This document shows, one piece after another, positions 35,918-47,180 of a stretch of 64,000 nt of DNA. The stretch comes from Lunularia cruciata. Lineage: Eukaryota > Streptophyta > Marchantiopsida > Lunulariales > Lunulariaceae. A model generated the notes under the pieces. The model was given only the letters and a program-made list of their open reading frames with translations, had not been told where the DNA came from and did no database searches. The first letter of the stretch is position 1. Each line of letters begins with the position of its first letter. The translations under genes were made by a program, and so were the position numbers. The DNA is taken from the NCBI GenBank assembly GCA_948567375.1, contig OX419758.1, forward strand, positions 47,249,001-47,313,000, given 5' to 3'.

Positions 35918-36651
35918 TGTAATACTCCGAGGACAAGAGAAGAGAGAAAAACACAAATTACACACTCAACATTCGGTGCCCCAAAGGAGCACCTTCTCTT
36001 TATTATATAGACAAAGCGGATCTCCTCCAAGGAAGCTCCACCATAGGATTAGGCACATAGATAGGTGACATGTCAGCAAGCTCCACCCTTGGATTACTTA
36101 CTTGGATGGGTGACATGTTGTTCTAGGTCTTATCTGGTTGGTCAAACAAGCTTTGATTGGAGGGAATCTTTTAGGGAATCTTCTTGTAGGAGTCTCAAAA
36201 TCACGTAAGGTACAATTAGAAAGCTCTTGATGAGACAAACTAGGGGGGACAAAAGGCCAACCTTTCCTCTGTTGGGGGAAAAATCCACACATTTTTGAGG
36301 CCTAATTCATCCATTTAGGCCTCCGAAATTGCCTTCAAACATTTTAGACATATTTCGGTGTCTACTCTATGAGTAGAAGTCCCCTTTTGGTGATACCTAT
36401 TTCTGATCTGTTTAGTCCATCATGTGTAACATCCTTCCAGATGTTACCAAACCAATTCTCACCTTTAAATCATATGTCTAGCTATTAGTTCTAAGGTTCT
36501 TAAGTCTATTTCGGTTTCTGCTCTATTAGTAGAAGTACTCTTTTGGTGATACTTCTATCTGATCTATTTTGACCATCATAGATAACATCATTCTAGATGT
36601 TACCAAACCAAATTTCACATCTAGATCATATGGCTAGCTCTTGGTATTACA
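35918..36651 (+). mobile_element. Solo LTR (734 bp) of an unrelated LTR retrotransposon
   Basis: TGTAATACTCC ... GGTATTACA, flanked on both sides by ACAAG (35,913-35,917 and 36,652-36,656). It interrupts the integrase frame of element C in the middle of a lysine-threonine pair. No internal region or second LTR is present, so it is best explained by LTR-LTR recombination. The LTR contains a 156-bp internal tandem duplication (36,351-36,506 and 36,507-36,651). The sequence is unlike the A/C/D LTR family. Confidence 0.88.
36351..36651. repeat. 156-bp tandem duplication inside the solo LTR
   Basis: Units begin TATTTCGGT at 36,351 and 36,507. They share blocks such as TTTTGGTGATAC and AGATGTTACCAAACC. 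The copies are clearly diverged, so the duplication is older than the insertion or evolved in the family. Confidence 0.8.
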
Positions 36652-37913
36652 ACAAGACCTTGTGTACCGTTGAACACCAATGGTGGTGGCCTAACATGGC
36701 ACATGATATTTGAGAGTTTTTCCAATCATGTGAGAGCTGCCAACGTAACAAGACCAACAACCAAAAACCAAGTGGACTCTTCAACCACTCCTCATTCCAT
36801 CTGCTCAATGAGAATACATGAACTTGGATCTCATTACATCCTTGTCCAAGACAAAGCAAGGTCACACAACGGAGTGGTGTTTGTGGATAAGCTTAGTAAG
36901 CAAATCCATTTGGCACCAACCTTTGATACCATGGATGCTTTTACATTGGCACAAATCTACTTTGACATTATCTTCAAGCATCATATGATGCCTCGTGTAC
37001 TCATCTCTAACTATGATCCTAGATTCCTTGGAAAATTTTACCAAGCACTCTTCCAGATACTCAACACCAAGTTTGCTTTGTCCACTGCCTAACATCCTCA
37101 AACTGATGGACAAACTCAAAGTGAAAATTGCACCTTGGAGGATATGCTTTGTGCCTTCATCAACATTCACCATACCAATTGGGATGAATGTCTTGTAGCT
37201 ACGGAGTTTACATACAATAATTCCAACTATGCAAGTATTTGATTCTCTCCTTTCTTCCTCAATTTTGGCCAAGATCCACATGTTCTAGAATCTCTTCTTG
37301 CTCCTCCTCCATCTCATGTCCTTCATACTTCAACCTTCTTGACCACCATATCCCAATCCCTCCAACAAGCCAAATGTCATCTCCTTGTTGCTCAAAATTT
37401 TCAAAAATAATATGCAAACCACCATCATCGTGATCTCACCTTTCAAGTTACTGATAAGGTCATGCTCTTGTCCAATAACCCACTCCTCCCACTTGATACC
37501 CAAGTCCATAAACTTGCTCTTAATTGGATTGGACCTTTTGATGTCACCCAAATCATTTCTCATGTTGCTTATTAACTTGCCTTACCTTGTCATATGCACA
37601 TCCACCATGTCTTTCATATTTCCAAGTTACACCCTTGTCCCTGATCCATCTTCTTTTTCCTCTCATGTCCAACCTCCTCCTTCTCCGTCCCTATCAATGA
37701 TCATGAAGAGTATGAAATTGATTGGATTTTTGCAAGTCACCACTTCAACAAGGTTGTTGATAACATACAGAGTACAAAGTCCTTTGGAAAGAATATCTCC
37801 TTCATGATACCACTAGGGAGCCTTTTTCTCATTTGTAGAATGCACAAATGGCTATCTAGAAATTTTGAAGCTTTAATGGTGATGAGGATGTCACCAACTA
37901 GTGGTGGAGTAAT

Positions 37914-38385
37914 ATGTAATAATATGGATTTTAGCAACAAAGTCAAGGCTAACAAAGTAGCAAATAGGCCAAATTACCTAGAATATTCTAGAAGTATCTA
38001 AGAAGCTACTTGGTACCCTCCCAAGTATTGAGTACCATGCATACCAAGTTGCAACATCTAGGAGGAATCTTCCGAGCTAGTTCAGCTTGTATTAGAAGTA
38101 GGTAGCTTCTAGAAGGAAGCTTCTAGAAGCTTCCAACTAGCTTAGCTTGCACGCCAAGTAGGCAATTTTTAGAAGGAAGTTTCCTAAGAAGCTTCTTGGT
38201 GACCTTGGCTTGCACTCCAAGAAAGTGGATCAAGGAAACTTCTTGAGAAGCTTCTCAAGGGTCTTGTATGCTCCCTATAAATACAAAACCAAAGCTCATG
38301 CTAGGCATTTGGAGTTTCCCACACTCAAGTCTCCCAATGTGACCTTCCATTTTCTTATTTCTCTCGTTGGTCTTGATCTTTTACA
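37914..38385 (+). repeat. 3' LTR of element C
   Basis: 472 bp, TGTAATAATATGG ... TCTTTTACA. U3 carries GAAGCTTC blocks, including a perfect TTCnnGAAnnTTC at about 38,116-38,130, and a TATAAAT box near 38,275. It is followed by the right copy of the CCTAT duplication. Confidence 0.88.
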
Positions 38386-38390
38386 CCTAT

Positions 38391-41300
38391 GGTAATGGTG
38401 AACCTTGTTAGATAGCTTAGAGATGCTTTACTCCACGTATGATTTTTCCAAGCTCCCATGCTATTTGAGAGGGAGGTCTTGGACTTGTTTGGGACTCATA
38501 GGTATAATAGTTGCTTGAGCCCAGCGTTAATTAGAGAGAGCTAATGATGGGTTTTTGTACCACTATTATCATTGTTATAATAGTGTCAAAGGGATCCAAG
38601 CATCACATGTTAGGTCAGGCTATGGACCGAAATTTTTTGACTTGGATTGTGAGCTTTGGCTTGGCAAGGTAGCATTGGATGCACTTTATAGACATCACCA
38701 CTCGTACACTTGTGAGCTTTGTGCCTATAGAGACAATTCAAGAACATGTTGGGGATGATGGATTGAGTGGGCAGGGTTTTCTTGGGACACAACTAATGGC
38801 AATTAGTGAGAGTGATCAACTTGGGGTCCATCTATGTGAGCGCGGTCTTTTTTGGTTTACACACTAAGTCTACTTGAGATGCAGCTCAAGGATGTATGGA
38901 GCTTGCATCCAGAGTAGAAAGAGTTTTCCACACTAAGGTTGGGAACTCTAGTGATTTGCAACATGACATTATTGCTCCCAAGGGCTCAATGTAGCAGCCA
39001 ATCAATACATCTTCCACTCTTATATCAATTATAGAGGGGACTTGGGAGCCAAACATTAGACCCAAGCTTACAAGAGGGGAAAGACAAAGAGTTTGGGAGT
39101 CATTGAGGAGCTACAAGAGTTGTTTCACCTTCAATATGAAGGATTTGAGGTCCTCTAAAAAGACTTGGTATTTGGATTGCCTTACTAGTGATACACCAGT
39201 TTTTGACATCCTTACAAATATAGTAACATGGAGAGCGCATTGATTCAAAGTTGGAGTAAAGACCTTTTTGAGGTTGGTTTAGTAGAGATTTTAAAGAGAG
39301 TATGCTTTAGCTACAAGAATGCCTGCTAAGAAGGATATGCATGGCAACTACACAAATAGACAAATGTGTGGAGATTATTGTCCTATCAATCAATAAAATA
39401 AGGCTGATTGATATGTTATACCTACATTGAAGGAGATCTTTGATGAAATTGGGCACGTAAAGGTCTTAAATACTTTGGATCTTCAAGCATGATATCATCA
39501 ATTGCCAATTAGGGAGGAAGATAAGTCCAAGATAACATTTTGGGCTATTGATCCTCATGGCAAGGATGTATTATATCAGTGGAGGTTCTTACCATTTGGG
39601 TTAAAGAACACTCATGCCAAGTTCCAAAGGGTTATGGATAAGATCTTAGCATGATTGGATTTTTCTTGAAACTATATTGATAACATTTTGGTCTATAGCA
39701 CTACTATAGAGTAGCATGAGAGATATTTGTTGGAGTTGTTTGAGAGGTTGAGATCTTATGGATTCAAATTACATCTTGGGAAATGTAGATTCTACCATGA
39801 GTAGGTTGAGTATTTGGGTCACATTATCTACCTTGGAAGACATGGTGTTTAGCAGACCAAGGTGGAGGCTATTGCATGTATTCCTTGGCCTATGAATGTG
39901 AGTAGAGTGTAAGCATTCCTAGTGTTAGCAAAATTCTATTGTCAATATGTAGAAGGATTTAGTGCCATTGCTAAGGCCTTGAGAAAGCTAACCAAGCTTA
40001 CACAAGAGTGGTGTTGGGAGATGAGCAAGAGAGAGATTTTATAGAGCTCAAGGAGAGATTGACATTTGCTCCTATTCTTTGGAGACCAAACAAAGGATGA
40101 CTATTCCAAGTTCATACTGATTGGAGTATGTTGGGGCTCGGAGCAATCCTCACCTAACAAGATGATGAGTTGAAGGAGTTTGTGGTGGTCTATACTAGTT
40201 GCCCCAACTGTGTAGCAGAGGTGAAGTAAAGTTCATATGAGAAAGAGTGCTAGCAATTTGAGTAATGGCATATTTTCAATATTGCCTATTTGGTAACCCC
40301 TTCAATTGCATCATTGATCATCAATCATTGAAGTGGTTGATGGAGTCAGACAAGTTTTCAAGGAAGCTTGCATGATGGGATTTATTGTTATATGAGTATG
40401 ATTTCATGGTCATTCATAAACCTGGAGTGGTGAACCATGATGCAGATGGGTTGAGTAGATAAGTCTCATCCAACAACATCAGACCAGAGCATGTTGGCAT
40501 GGTGAGATAGATGAGGAGATGGTGCCAAGTTGGTATGCATCTACATTTATATGTATATTTTTTGAGGCTTTAGTGGTATCTCTCTCAACACATACAAGAA
40601 GATTTATTGAGGTCATAGATCTAAAGAATGGAGCTATTGGTACAAGTCAATGAGATATTCATGATGAAGTCTTAGTGATGGATTGTATTTGCATTGGTGT
40701 TGTGGGTGGCATAGTTGGTGCTAAGGAGAGAGACCATGTTCTTGCATGAGCTAGGAAACTTAGATTGAAGTGTAGACACCTTCTTCATGTATGGGAGGAT
40801 GATAGAGTGCAAGTAGTAGTACTTTCCATCTTAGAGACCATAGCTAGTATATCATGTTCATGAGGAGCTAGGATATTTTGGAGTAAAGCATACATATAGC
40901 TTACTTCACAATCATCATTGGTGGTGTGGTATGCAAACCAATGTATAGCAGTTTTTTGCCAAATGTGTGGTTTGTGACCGAGTTAGAGCATCATTTAATG
41001 CTCCTACACCATAGTTACACCCATTACTTATCATGGATTGGGTTACCATTGGAGTTTGGACTTTGTTGGACCTTTATTATTGACTATGAGACATCATTGA
41101 TATGTTTTGGTGGAGCACTTTTCCAAGTGGATTGAGTTAGTGGTACTTTTTGACAAGTCTAGGGAAAGGACGGCTTACTTGTTCCAAGATCGGATTCTTA
41201 GTCATTTTGGAGCACCAATTGAGGTTTTGATTGATCTAGGTACAAAGTTCTTGGGGGAGTTTCAGGTCTTGTGTGACAAAGGCCTTGAATGATCATCATA

Positions 41301-42247
41301 CTACCTCTTGAGATCACCATGAGGCAGATGGCTTAGCAAAGAGATTGGTTCAAATGGTGAAGAAAGGATTACTTAAGTATGGTTTGTAGAGAGGCCACCT
41401 AGGAGATTAGGATCTTTAATTACCTTGGTTGGGTATGGGCTATTGGTTTAGGTGACAAGCCTCCTTATCATCTTTCTCTCCTTACTTTCTACTCCATGGG
41501 CAAGATCTAGATTTACCTATAGTCATTTGTCATGATGTTATTGTATTTTTGGACTTGGATGATCTAGTTGTATGGGTGAGCGCATGTTCTCAACAAGCAG
41601 AGATCTTTTGGAGAGTGATGTTGATTGCCTTTGAGGACTTAGCAATTTCTCAGCATAGGGATACCTTACACTATGCTACTAATTAAGGAGGAGTTTATAG
41701 ACCTTTGATTTTTTGATTCCATCCATGTAACTATGTATATCTACATTAGACTACACCAACAACACTTGATGTTACTACAAGCCGTAGTATCTTGACAGTG
41801 CACAAGGTTTTGCTTTCCATAGTCCTCATGTTGGAAGGACATAATGGTGTTGTTTGGAAGGATCATGTGTGCAATTGTGCACTATCCCACCTCCCAGACA
41901 TTGATGGCACTTAGACCCAAGCTTGGCACTTGTACGTGCAAGCTTGTGGTGTATGTTATGTGGCTCCTTTGGTGGAGTTGCTACTATGTTGGTGTGAGAA
42001 AGCTATTAGAGAGGATGGCATATGGCATGCTTGACTCCTCTCCTCATTGTAGTTCCTCAAGGATAGTGGTTATGTCCTAGATGTACTTGATTTATAGCTA
42101 TGTGGTATAGATTATAAATAGGCAACTAACAATGGTGCCTGATAGCACTCAGCCTCTTGATCTTTGCCCACCATAGTGCACATCACATACTTGGAGTAGA
42201 TAGCTATCTGGAGTTAGAGAGACCTAACCGCCAACTAGGGGGCAAGT
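38391..42247 (+). pseudogene. Decayed Ty3/gypsy pol of the outer element (RT, RNase H, integrase)
   Basis: Heavily mutated but ordered domains. RT is around 39,310-39,900: MPAKKDMHGN, MCGDYCPIN, TLDLQ, RFLPFGLKN, then YIDNILVYS where the catalytic pair is Asp-Asn, then YLGHII. RNase H follows, with DHQSLKWLMESDKFSRKLA near 40,320 and HKPGVVNHDADGLSR near 40,420. Integrase is around 40,900-41,350: CVVCDRVRASFNAP zinc knuckle half, EHFSKWIEL, VLIDLGTKF. No chromodomain is visible. Dozens of stops make it a fossil. It is clearly a different Ty3/gypsy lineage from elements A, C and D. Confidence 0.82.
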
Positions 42248-42470
42248 GTGATACTTTAGAGCTCATATATGACTTATGTGTGAGTTGTTCTTCTATAGTA
42301 TATGATGTTGATAATGATGTATGTTGTGTAATAATGTATAAATACACACTAACTCTCATGAAATTTGTATCGCCAAAGTTATTTTCCTTAAACATTGGAA
42401 TGGTAGTGTTGATAGTCATAGGTATCTGGTCATAGTCATAGTCATAGGTACTCATGGATACTTGTTGGCG
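42248..42470 (+). repeat. LTR of the outer decayed element
   Basis: A purine tract (AACTAGGGGGCAAG) precedes TGTGATACTTTAGAGC, the likely LTR start. A TATAAATA box is at about 42,338. The end is placed near the CCA before TTTCATATCAGGG, which looks like a primer-binding site. It is followed by a copy of the element's own leader. Confidence 0.6.
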
Positions 42471-42900
42471 GTCCAATTTCATATCAGGGCTATTGATCAA
42501 ATGGTGAGACCCATCGTCACTTGCACCATTTGCATTGTTGGATTTGCAATCAATAGCACCATTATGGTTGGAGACCTAGTTCAAGCAGAGGGGTATACCT
42601 TCAAAGTGTAGCTCTAGAGAGCTCACTTCTCTAATGTTGAGCCTTTGAGTTCATGGTTACGGTGGATACAAGCCGGCTAGCGTCATCTATATTCTCTTAG
42701 CTAGAGTGGGTGTGGCTTGATTGTAATCAATGCTCTATTCTATAGTGTATGATGTTTACACTTGTGTACTCTATTAAATGTGATTCTATAGTGTATGATG
42801 TTTACAGCTATGTATATAGTGTAGCGATGTATATACCCACAATAACCTTTATAGTCTATTTTTCTATAATTTTGTACAAATGAAATTATTATAAATGAGG
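42471..42900 (+). repeat. Second leader copy plus partial LTR (truncated tandem unit)
   Basis: From 42,471 to about 42,735 the sequence aligns with the leader at 21,016-21,310, including shared AGAGAACTCACTTC-like and GGCTTGATT(A/G)TAATCAATGCTCT blocks. Then TTCTATAGTGTATGATGTTTAC and GATGTATATACCCACAATAAC resemble the LTR just upstream. The order LTR-leader-LTR suggests a deletion derivative joined in tandem to the outer element. Confidence 0.6.
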
Positions 42901-45542
42901 TTTTGTGTTGTCTTTATAAACCACAAGTTACCTTTATTTATGGCCTAGAAGAATTCTGAGCCTTAGTGTCAAAGAAATTCACTAAAATTTATCTAATCAA
43001 AGTAGAAATCATTGAAAACATTTTCATATTGATGAATTTTTTACTTAAAAATATGAACCATTTTCTCAATACCCTTTTTACATTCATCCATGTTGTTCTT
43101 CTAAAATTGTGCTTCAGCTTGAATAAAACTATTTGGAATATTTTCTTAAAAACCGCTCTCACAAGACATCGATCCATACCTAAGAAACTCGTTTCCATAC
43201 GAGCTTTTTCACGCCTAAGGAATTCATATTCATTAACTTAGCAAATATTAGAAAACCACTTTCACCAAATCTTTTGTCACTTTGGCTATGTTCACTACAA
43301 CAAACAAGTCCACCGTTTTGTTGGGAATTAGGGAGTTAACAAGGTGTTATAATCGAACAACGACTTGAATCCTTAGTAAAATGGTGCAAACACAAAAATC
43401 ATGAAAAATCACACATATTGCGATCAGCCCCGGTGGTTACTTAGGATATAAAGATTGTGGCTAAGCAGACTTTCAAAAGGTCGAACTGAATCAAACAAAT
43501 CTCAACATGGCCTACCTGTATGCTAAATGTGTAGTTAGAGAAGGCTTCATGAACAATTTAATATAGAGAAAGCTTCACTTAATAATGGCGAGCTCCGTAG
43601 CTTTAGAATTTTTCTGAGTATCTTTTCTCTTATATTGAGCCTGAGGTTTTAAACTCATATCTCTCATAAGCTTGAATTTAATTTGCCTGTGTTGGATCCG
43701 TGTCGGATTCATATCAACTGCAATGTCAGAAATTAAATTGGTCTTTTGTTAACAACAACAAAAGCCGAGACCACTTTCAGACAGTTGAATAAAGGCCACA
43801 GTCCTTAGACTTGGAAGGGACACCTTTGAAAGCCATGCCAAATTTCCTCTATCCACCTTTATCAATACATTAGTCTATAATCTACCCTGTAGTTAAACTG
43901 TTTCCTAACGATGGATTCAAGAAGGCATTTCCCACTCTAGAGAACCTCAAATTGATGAACAATAGCTGGAACAAATTAGATAAGTTTGAGACATATTGTG
44001 TAAGAAATGAATCACGTTTCTAGATAAAAGCATGGTTTTTCACTTGAGCATTCTCATTTTCTTAAGTTTCTATATTGCACATAACTTGTAGCTGCAAAAC
44101 TCCATTTCACTCTTTTCTCTGATCACTTGAAGGAGCACTGACTTCTACAAAGATGGAGATCTGTATTATATTTTGCATCTACAATAGATGGGGATACACT
44201 CGCATTCCTAGATAAAAGCATGGGTTTTCACTTGAACATTATCATTTTCGTAGGTTAGGTTCCTGTATTGCACATAACAGGTGCAAAAAGTCCAGACCAC
44301 TCTTTATCCTCCTCTGATACGTAGAAGGAGCACGGACTTCTATAAAGATGGAGATCTCTTTCCTACTGCCCATCCACAATAGATGGAGATACGAGCGGGA
44401 TGGCAAACAAGGTTGTATCTTTGCACGTTTTGTTCTCGAAATTGACAATTCATGAGCAGGTAAGCGCGCACAAAGCATGTGTGTGATACTGAAGGTCTAA
44501 AACCTCTGGTGGTATGCAACCTCCCTGTAGTTTGAGGAGAATGCAAGTCAACAGTCCAAAACAACACACCTTATACTGGCGGTTAATTGAGATTATAGGA
44601 GTCGTGGTTTAAACAGCAGATCTGATTTAAGAACCTGTGTTTGTTGGCGAAAGTTGCTCACGGCCTCTAATCGTGTCGCATGGAAAGTCGATGGCTTGCC
44701 CTGCCAATTTGTTTCTCTGTCAGAAATCTGATTTGTTGTCCACGCGCAGTTGGTCGTAGGTTTACATCCTTTGAGGTCCGACTCCAGCGGCGAAATATAC
44801 TGCACTTAGTACAAAGACGACACGGATTATTCTTGCTTTACGAAACCATAATGAACTTAATGTATTCGTATTAGCTGTTGACACAGATACTTATATGCTA
44901 GTTGCTATGTTCGCGGGAAGAAATTGCCAACAAAGGATTTTAGTCCGGAGTAAAGTCAAGCAAACTGTAACTAAGATGGAAATTCTCTTTCTCACAAGCT
45001 AAACTTGTTATAGGAGCTGTATAGCCTCCTAACCGAGTGTAAGGAGTTAAAATATCATCTACGGTAGTTTGAACGATACGGCTCTCAATGAGCAGAACTT
45101 CCAAACTTTGAAGGCGACTGCGGGAGATCCCGCAATTTTATTGAGACACCATCGTGGATCATCACCAGTATAGCACAAAAGAGTGGTTCAGCTCGACAAA
45201 CGGCTGATTTACATGCCGGAGTCTACAGCAGACTTTGCCCGCTCTCAAGTTCAGAAAGCTAGAGAACTTTTGCAAACTGGCATTTCTTACTGTAGGTGTC
45301 CCTGACTGCCGATGAACTCAAGTTGAACTGATCTCAGGTTTTTCTCCTTAGCAGCCGTCTTCACTACCAAATTATCGAATCGTGATAGGAATGGATCCTA
45401 GTGGTAGCGTGAGTAAGTGTAACTGAGAACCAAATTAATTAAATTGGTTCACGTAATATCAAGAGAATCTACATCAAGATCCCGTGGCCATTTTTCTCCT
45501 GGAGTGGGTAGGCTCCATTGGAATTTCTATCAACAGAGATGT
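42901..45542. other. Intergenic region downstream of G6PDH
   Basis: Mostly A/T-rich with no coding region I can support. It holds one 188-bp tandem duplication (listed). The part nearest 45,542 must include the 3' UTR and polyadenylation region of the minus-strand G6PDH gene. Confidence 0.5.
44020..44400. repeat. 188-bp diverged tandem duplication
   Basis: Units start CTAGATAAAAGCATGG at 44,020 and 44,208. They share TATTGCACATAAC, GAAGGAGCAC, ACTTCTA and AAGATGGAGATCT blocks in the same order, with noticeable divergence. Nothing in it looks coding. Confidence 0.8.
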
Positions 45543-47180
45543 TTACATGCCGGACTGTAGAGTCGGAGGCTTCCAGATGTAGCCATGTGTTCGAATGTAC
45601 CCTGCGCGAGACGTCAGCTCGTCTGCTTCAGGAGGACCGCGACCTCCTTCTGGATAGGTCACGCACTTAATATCTCCAGCGTCAATGCGGTGAAGCAGGG
45701 GGGTGAAAATCTCCCATGCTGCCCGCAACTCATCCCTTCGAACAAAATGTTGTTGATCTCCTCGGATGGTATCCAACAGTAACCGCTCATAAGCTTCCGG
45801 GATTACTATATCCTCATACCGTTCACGATAAGACAGATCTAGCTCACTCTGGGTAGCAGCCATCTCCAGCCCTGGTCGTTTGACTGTGAGTTTCATGTAC
45901 ATAGCTTCTGAAGGTTGCAATCTCATGACAAACTCATTACGGCCCTGCTTCTTGCACTTGAAAATATCCCCTGGTACATCTTTGAACTGTACTCTAATTT
46001 CTGCCTTGCGAGAATCCAAGGCTTTACCAGCCTTGATGATGAAGGGCACACCATCCCATCGCTCATTATTGATGTGGAGAACTACAGCTGCAAATGTAGG
46101 AGTGTTGGAGTCATTAGGGACTGTCTCATCATCCTTGTACCCTTCGTACTGGCCTATGACAACATCTTCATTCTTGATCGGCATGACTGACTTCAAAACC
46201 TTCACCTTTTCATCCCTGATATCTTCAGGACTAACAGAAACTGGTTTCTCCATCGCCACCAAGCATAACACCTGCAAAAGGTGATTTTGAATGATGTCCC
46301 GAATGATACCATACTCGTCAAAGTAACCTCCACGACCTTCTGTGCCAAAGTTCTCTTTGAACACTATCTGCACGTTGGCAATGTTGTCCCGATTCCACAA
46401 TGGAATGAAGAATCGATTTGCAAACCTCATCACCAACAAATTCTGCACAATCTCTTTACCAAGGTAATGGTCAATTCTGTACAACTGATCTTCAGAAAAT
46501 AAGGCACCCAACTGCCCGCTCAATTCTTCTGATGAGGCTAAGTCCTTGCCGAAAGGCTTCTCCACAATAATGCGAGTCCATCCATGCGAGTTCATACAGT
46601 TCTCATGAACCATTTTGCTGACTAGAGGGTAAACTGAAGGGGGTAGTGCAAAATAGAACAGCCGTCGAGTGGTTCCAGGAGCATCATCATCGAGATCCTC
46701 ATGTGCAGCAATCGCCTTCTCCAATTCCTGGAAACCTTCCTTACTGTCATAAGGTCCAGAAACGTACGAAATCAGATTCAGAAACTCTGACACCACATCT
46801 TGACCATCCGCCATAGCATTCTTCTCTTTCTTCAAGTACCCCGAGATCCTTTCCCGAAGTTCTTCGCTTGACAGCTTTGACCTGGCATAACCAATTATCT
46901 GTACATGGCCTGTGGGCATAAAACCCTGCTTGAAAAGATTAAACAGGGCTGGAAAAGTCTTCTTCTTTGCGAGGTCGCCTGATGCACCAAGAACTATGAC
47001 TGACAGAACGCCCCCCTGATTAACTTTCTCTGGACTCTTGTCCCCAACTTTTAAGTTTTCGAAGTCGAGAGCAGGAGCAGCATTATCAGGTGTTCGGGGT
47101 GTTCGTGGTGTGGTGGGGCTCGGGGCTTCAAGTGTCTGTAATTGGTGCCTCACTCTTCTTGCAGGGCTTGCTACCGACAT
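45543..47180 (-). CDS. G6PDH: Glucose-6-phosphate 1-dehydrogenase (single exon)
   Basis: Oxidises glucose 6-phosphate to 6-phosphogluconolactone with NADP+, the entry step of the oxidative pentose phosphate pathway. The 545-residue frame starts at the first ATG (47,180) after an in-frame stop; the frame upstream has no ATG. The NADP-binding motif GASGDLA is at residues 65-71. EKPFGKD is 207-213. The substrate site RIDHYLGKE is 235-243 with Lys242. The catalytic His300 is in [11 protein letters not shown], and KAGKALD is 383-389. The 545 residues compare with about 515 for plant cytosolic enzymes; the excess is a Ser/Thr/Pro-rich N-terminal tail ([11 protein letters not shown]). No obvious transit peptide is seen, so a cytosolic form is likely. 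Plant cytosolic G6PDH genes I know have many introns, yet this one has none in the coding region. Confidence 0.96.
   Translation of the reverse strand: MSVASPARRVRHQLQTLEAPSPTTPRTPRTPDNAAPALDFENLKVGDKSPEKVNQGGVLSVIVLGASGDLAKKKTFPALFNLFKQGFMPTGHVQIIGYARSKLSSEELRERISGYLKKEKNAMADGQDVVSEFLNLISYVSGPYDSKEGFQELEKAIAAHEDLDDDAPGTTRRLFYFALPPSVYPLVSKMVHENCMNSHGWTRIIVEKPFGKDLASSEELSGQLGALFSEDQLYRIDHYLGKEIVQNLLVMRFANRFFIPLWNRDNIANVQIVFKENFGTEGRGGYFDEYGIIRDIIQNHLLQVLCLVAMEKPVSVSPEDIRDEKVKVLKSVMPIKNEDVVIGQYEGYKDDETVPNDSNTPTFAAVVLHINNERWDGVPFIIKAGKALDSRKAEIRVQFKDVPGDIFKCKKQGRNEFVMRLQPSEAMYMKLTVKRPGLEMAATQSELDLSYRERYEDIVIPEAYERLLLDTIRGDQQHFVRRDELRAAWEIFTPLLHRIDAGDIKCVTYPEGGRGPPEADELTSRAGYIRTHGYIWKPPTLQSGM

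Larger units (their letters stand above)
35536..37913 (+). pseudogene. Element C remnant (RNase H end, integrase, chromodomain)
   Basis: Begins abruptly in the RNase H tail (FDIKLEYKPDWFHVTPD near 35,570), continues through the integrase zinc region, and is split by a 734-bp solo LTR (35,918-36,651). It resumes with VFVDKLSKQIHL near 36,880, PRVLISNYDP, a GPF/Y segment (LNWIGPFDV) and a degraded chromodomain. Many stops are present. It ends at a short purine tract before the LTR at 37,914. Confidence 0.83.
32292..38385. mobile_element. Composite of two opposed chromovirus relatives (elements C and D)
   Basis: The outer element C (+) supplies a 5' LTR fragment (32,292-32,691), sequence from the RNase H end onward (35,536-37,913) and a 3' LTR (37,914-38,385). 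Inside it, in reverse, is part of element D: a complete LTR (32,692-33,098) followed by D's chromodomain, integrase, RNase H and RT on the minus strand up to about 35,535. D begins exactly at an LTR terminus (TGTAAAAT), as if it integrated in C's 5' LTR. A deletion then removed D's 5' half together with C's gag-protease-RT. Both are older than element A, with many stops. Confidence 0.82.

Noticed and set aside
44242-44805. Minus-strand open frames of 70-78 codons near 44.2-44.8 kb
   Set aside because: Part of them overlaps the 188-bp tandem duplication, they show no domain, and no intron structure links them to G6PDH.
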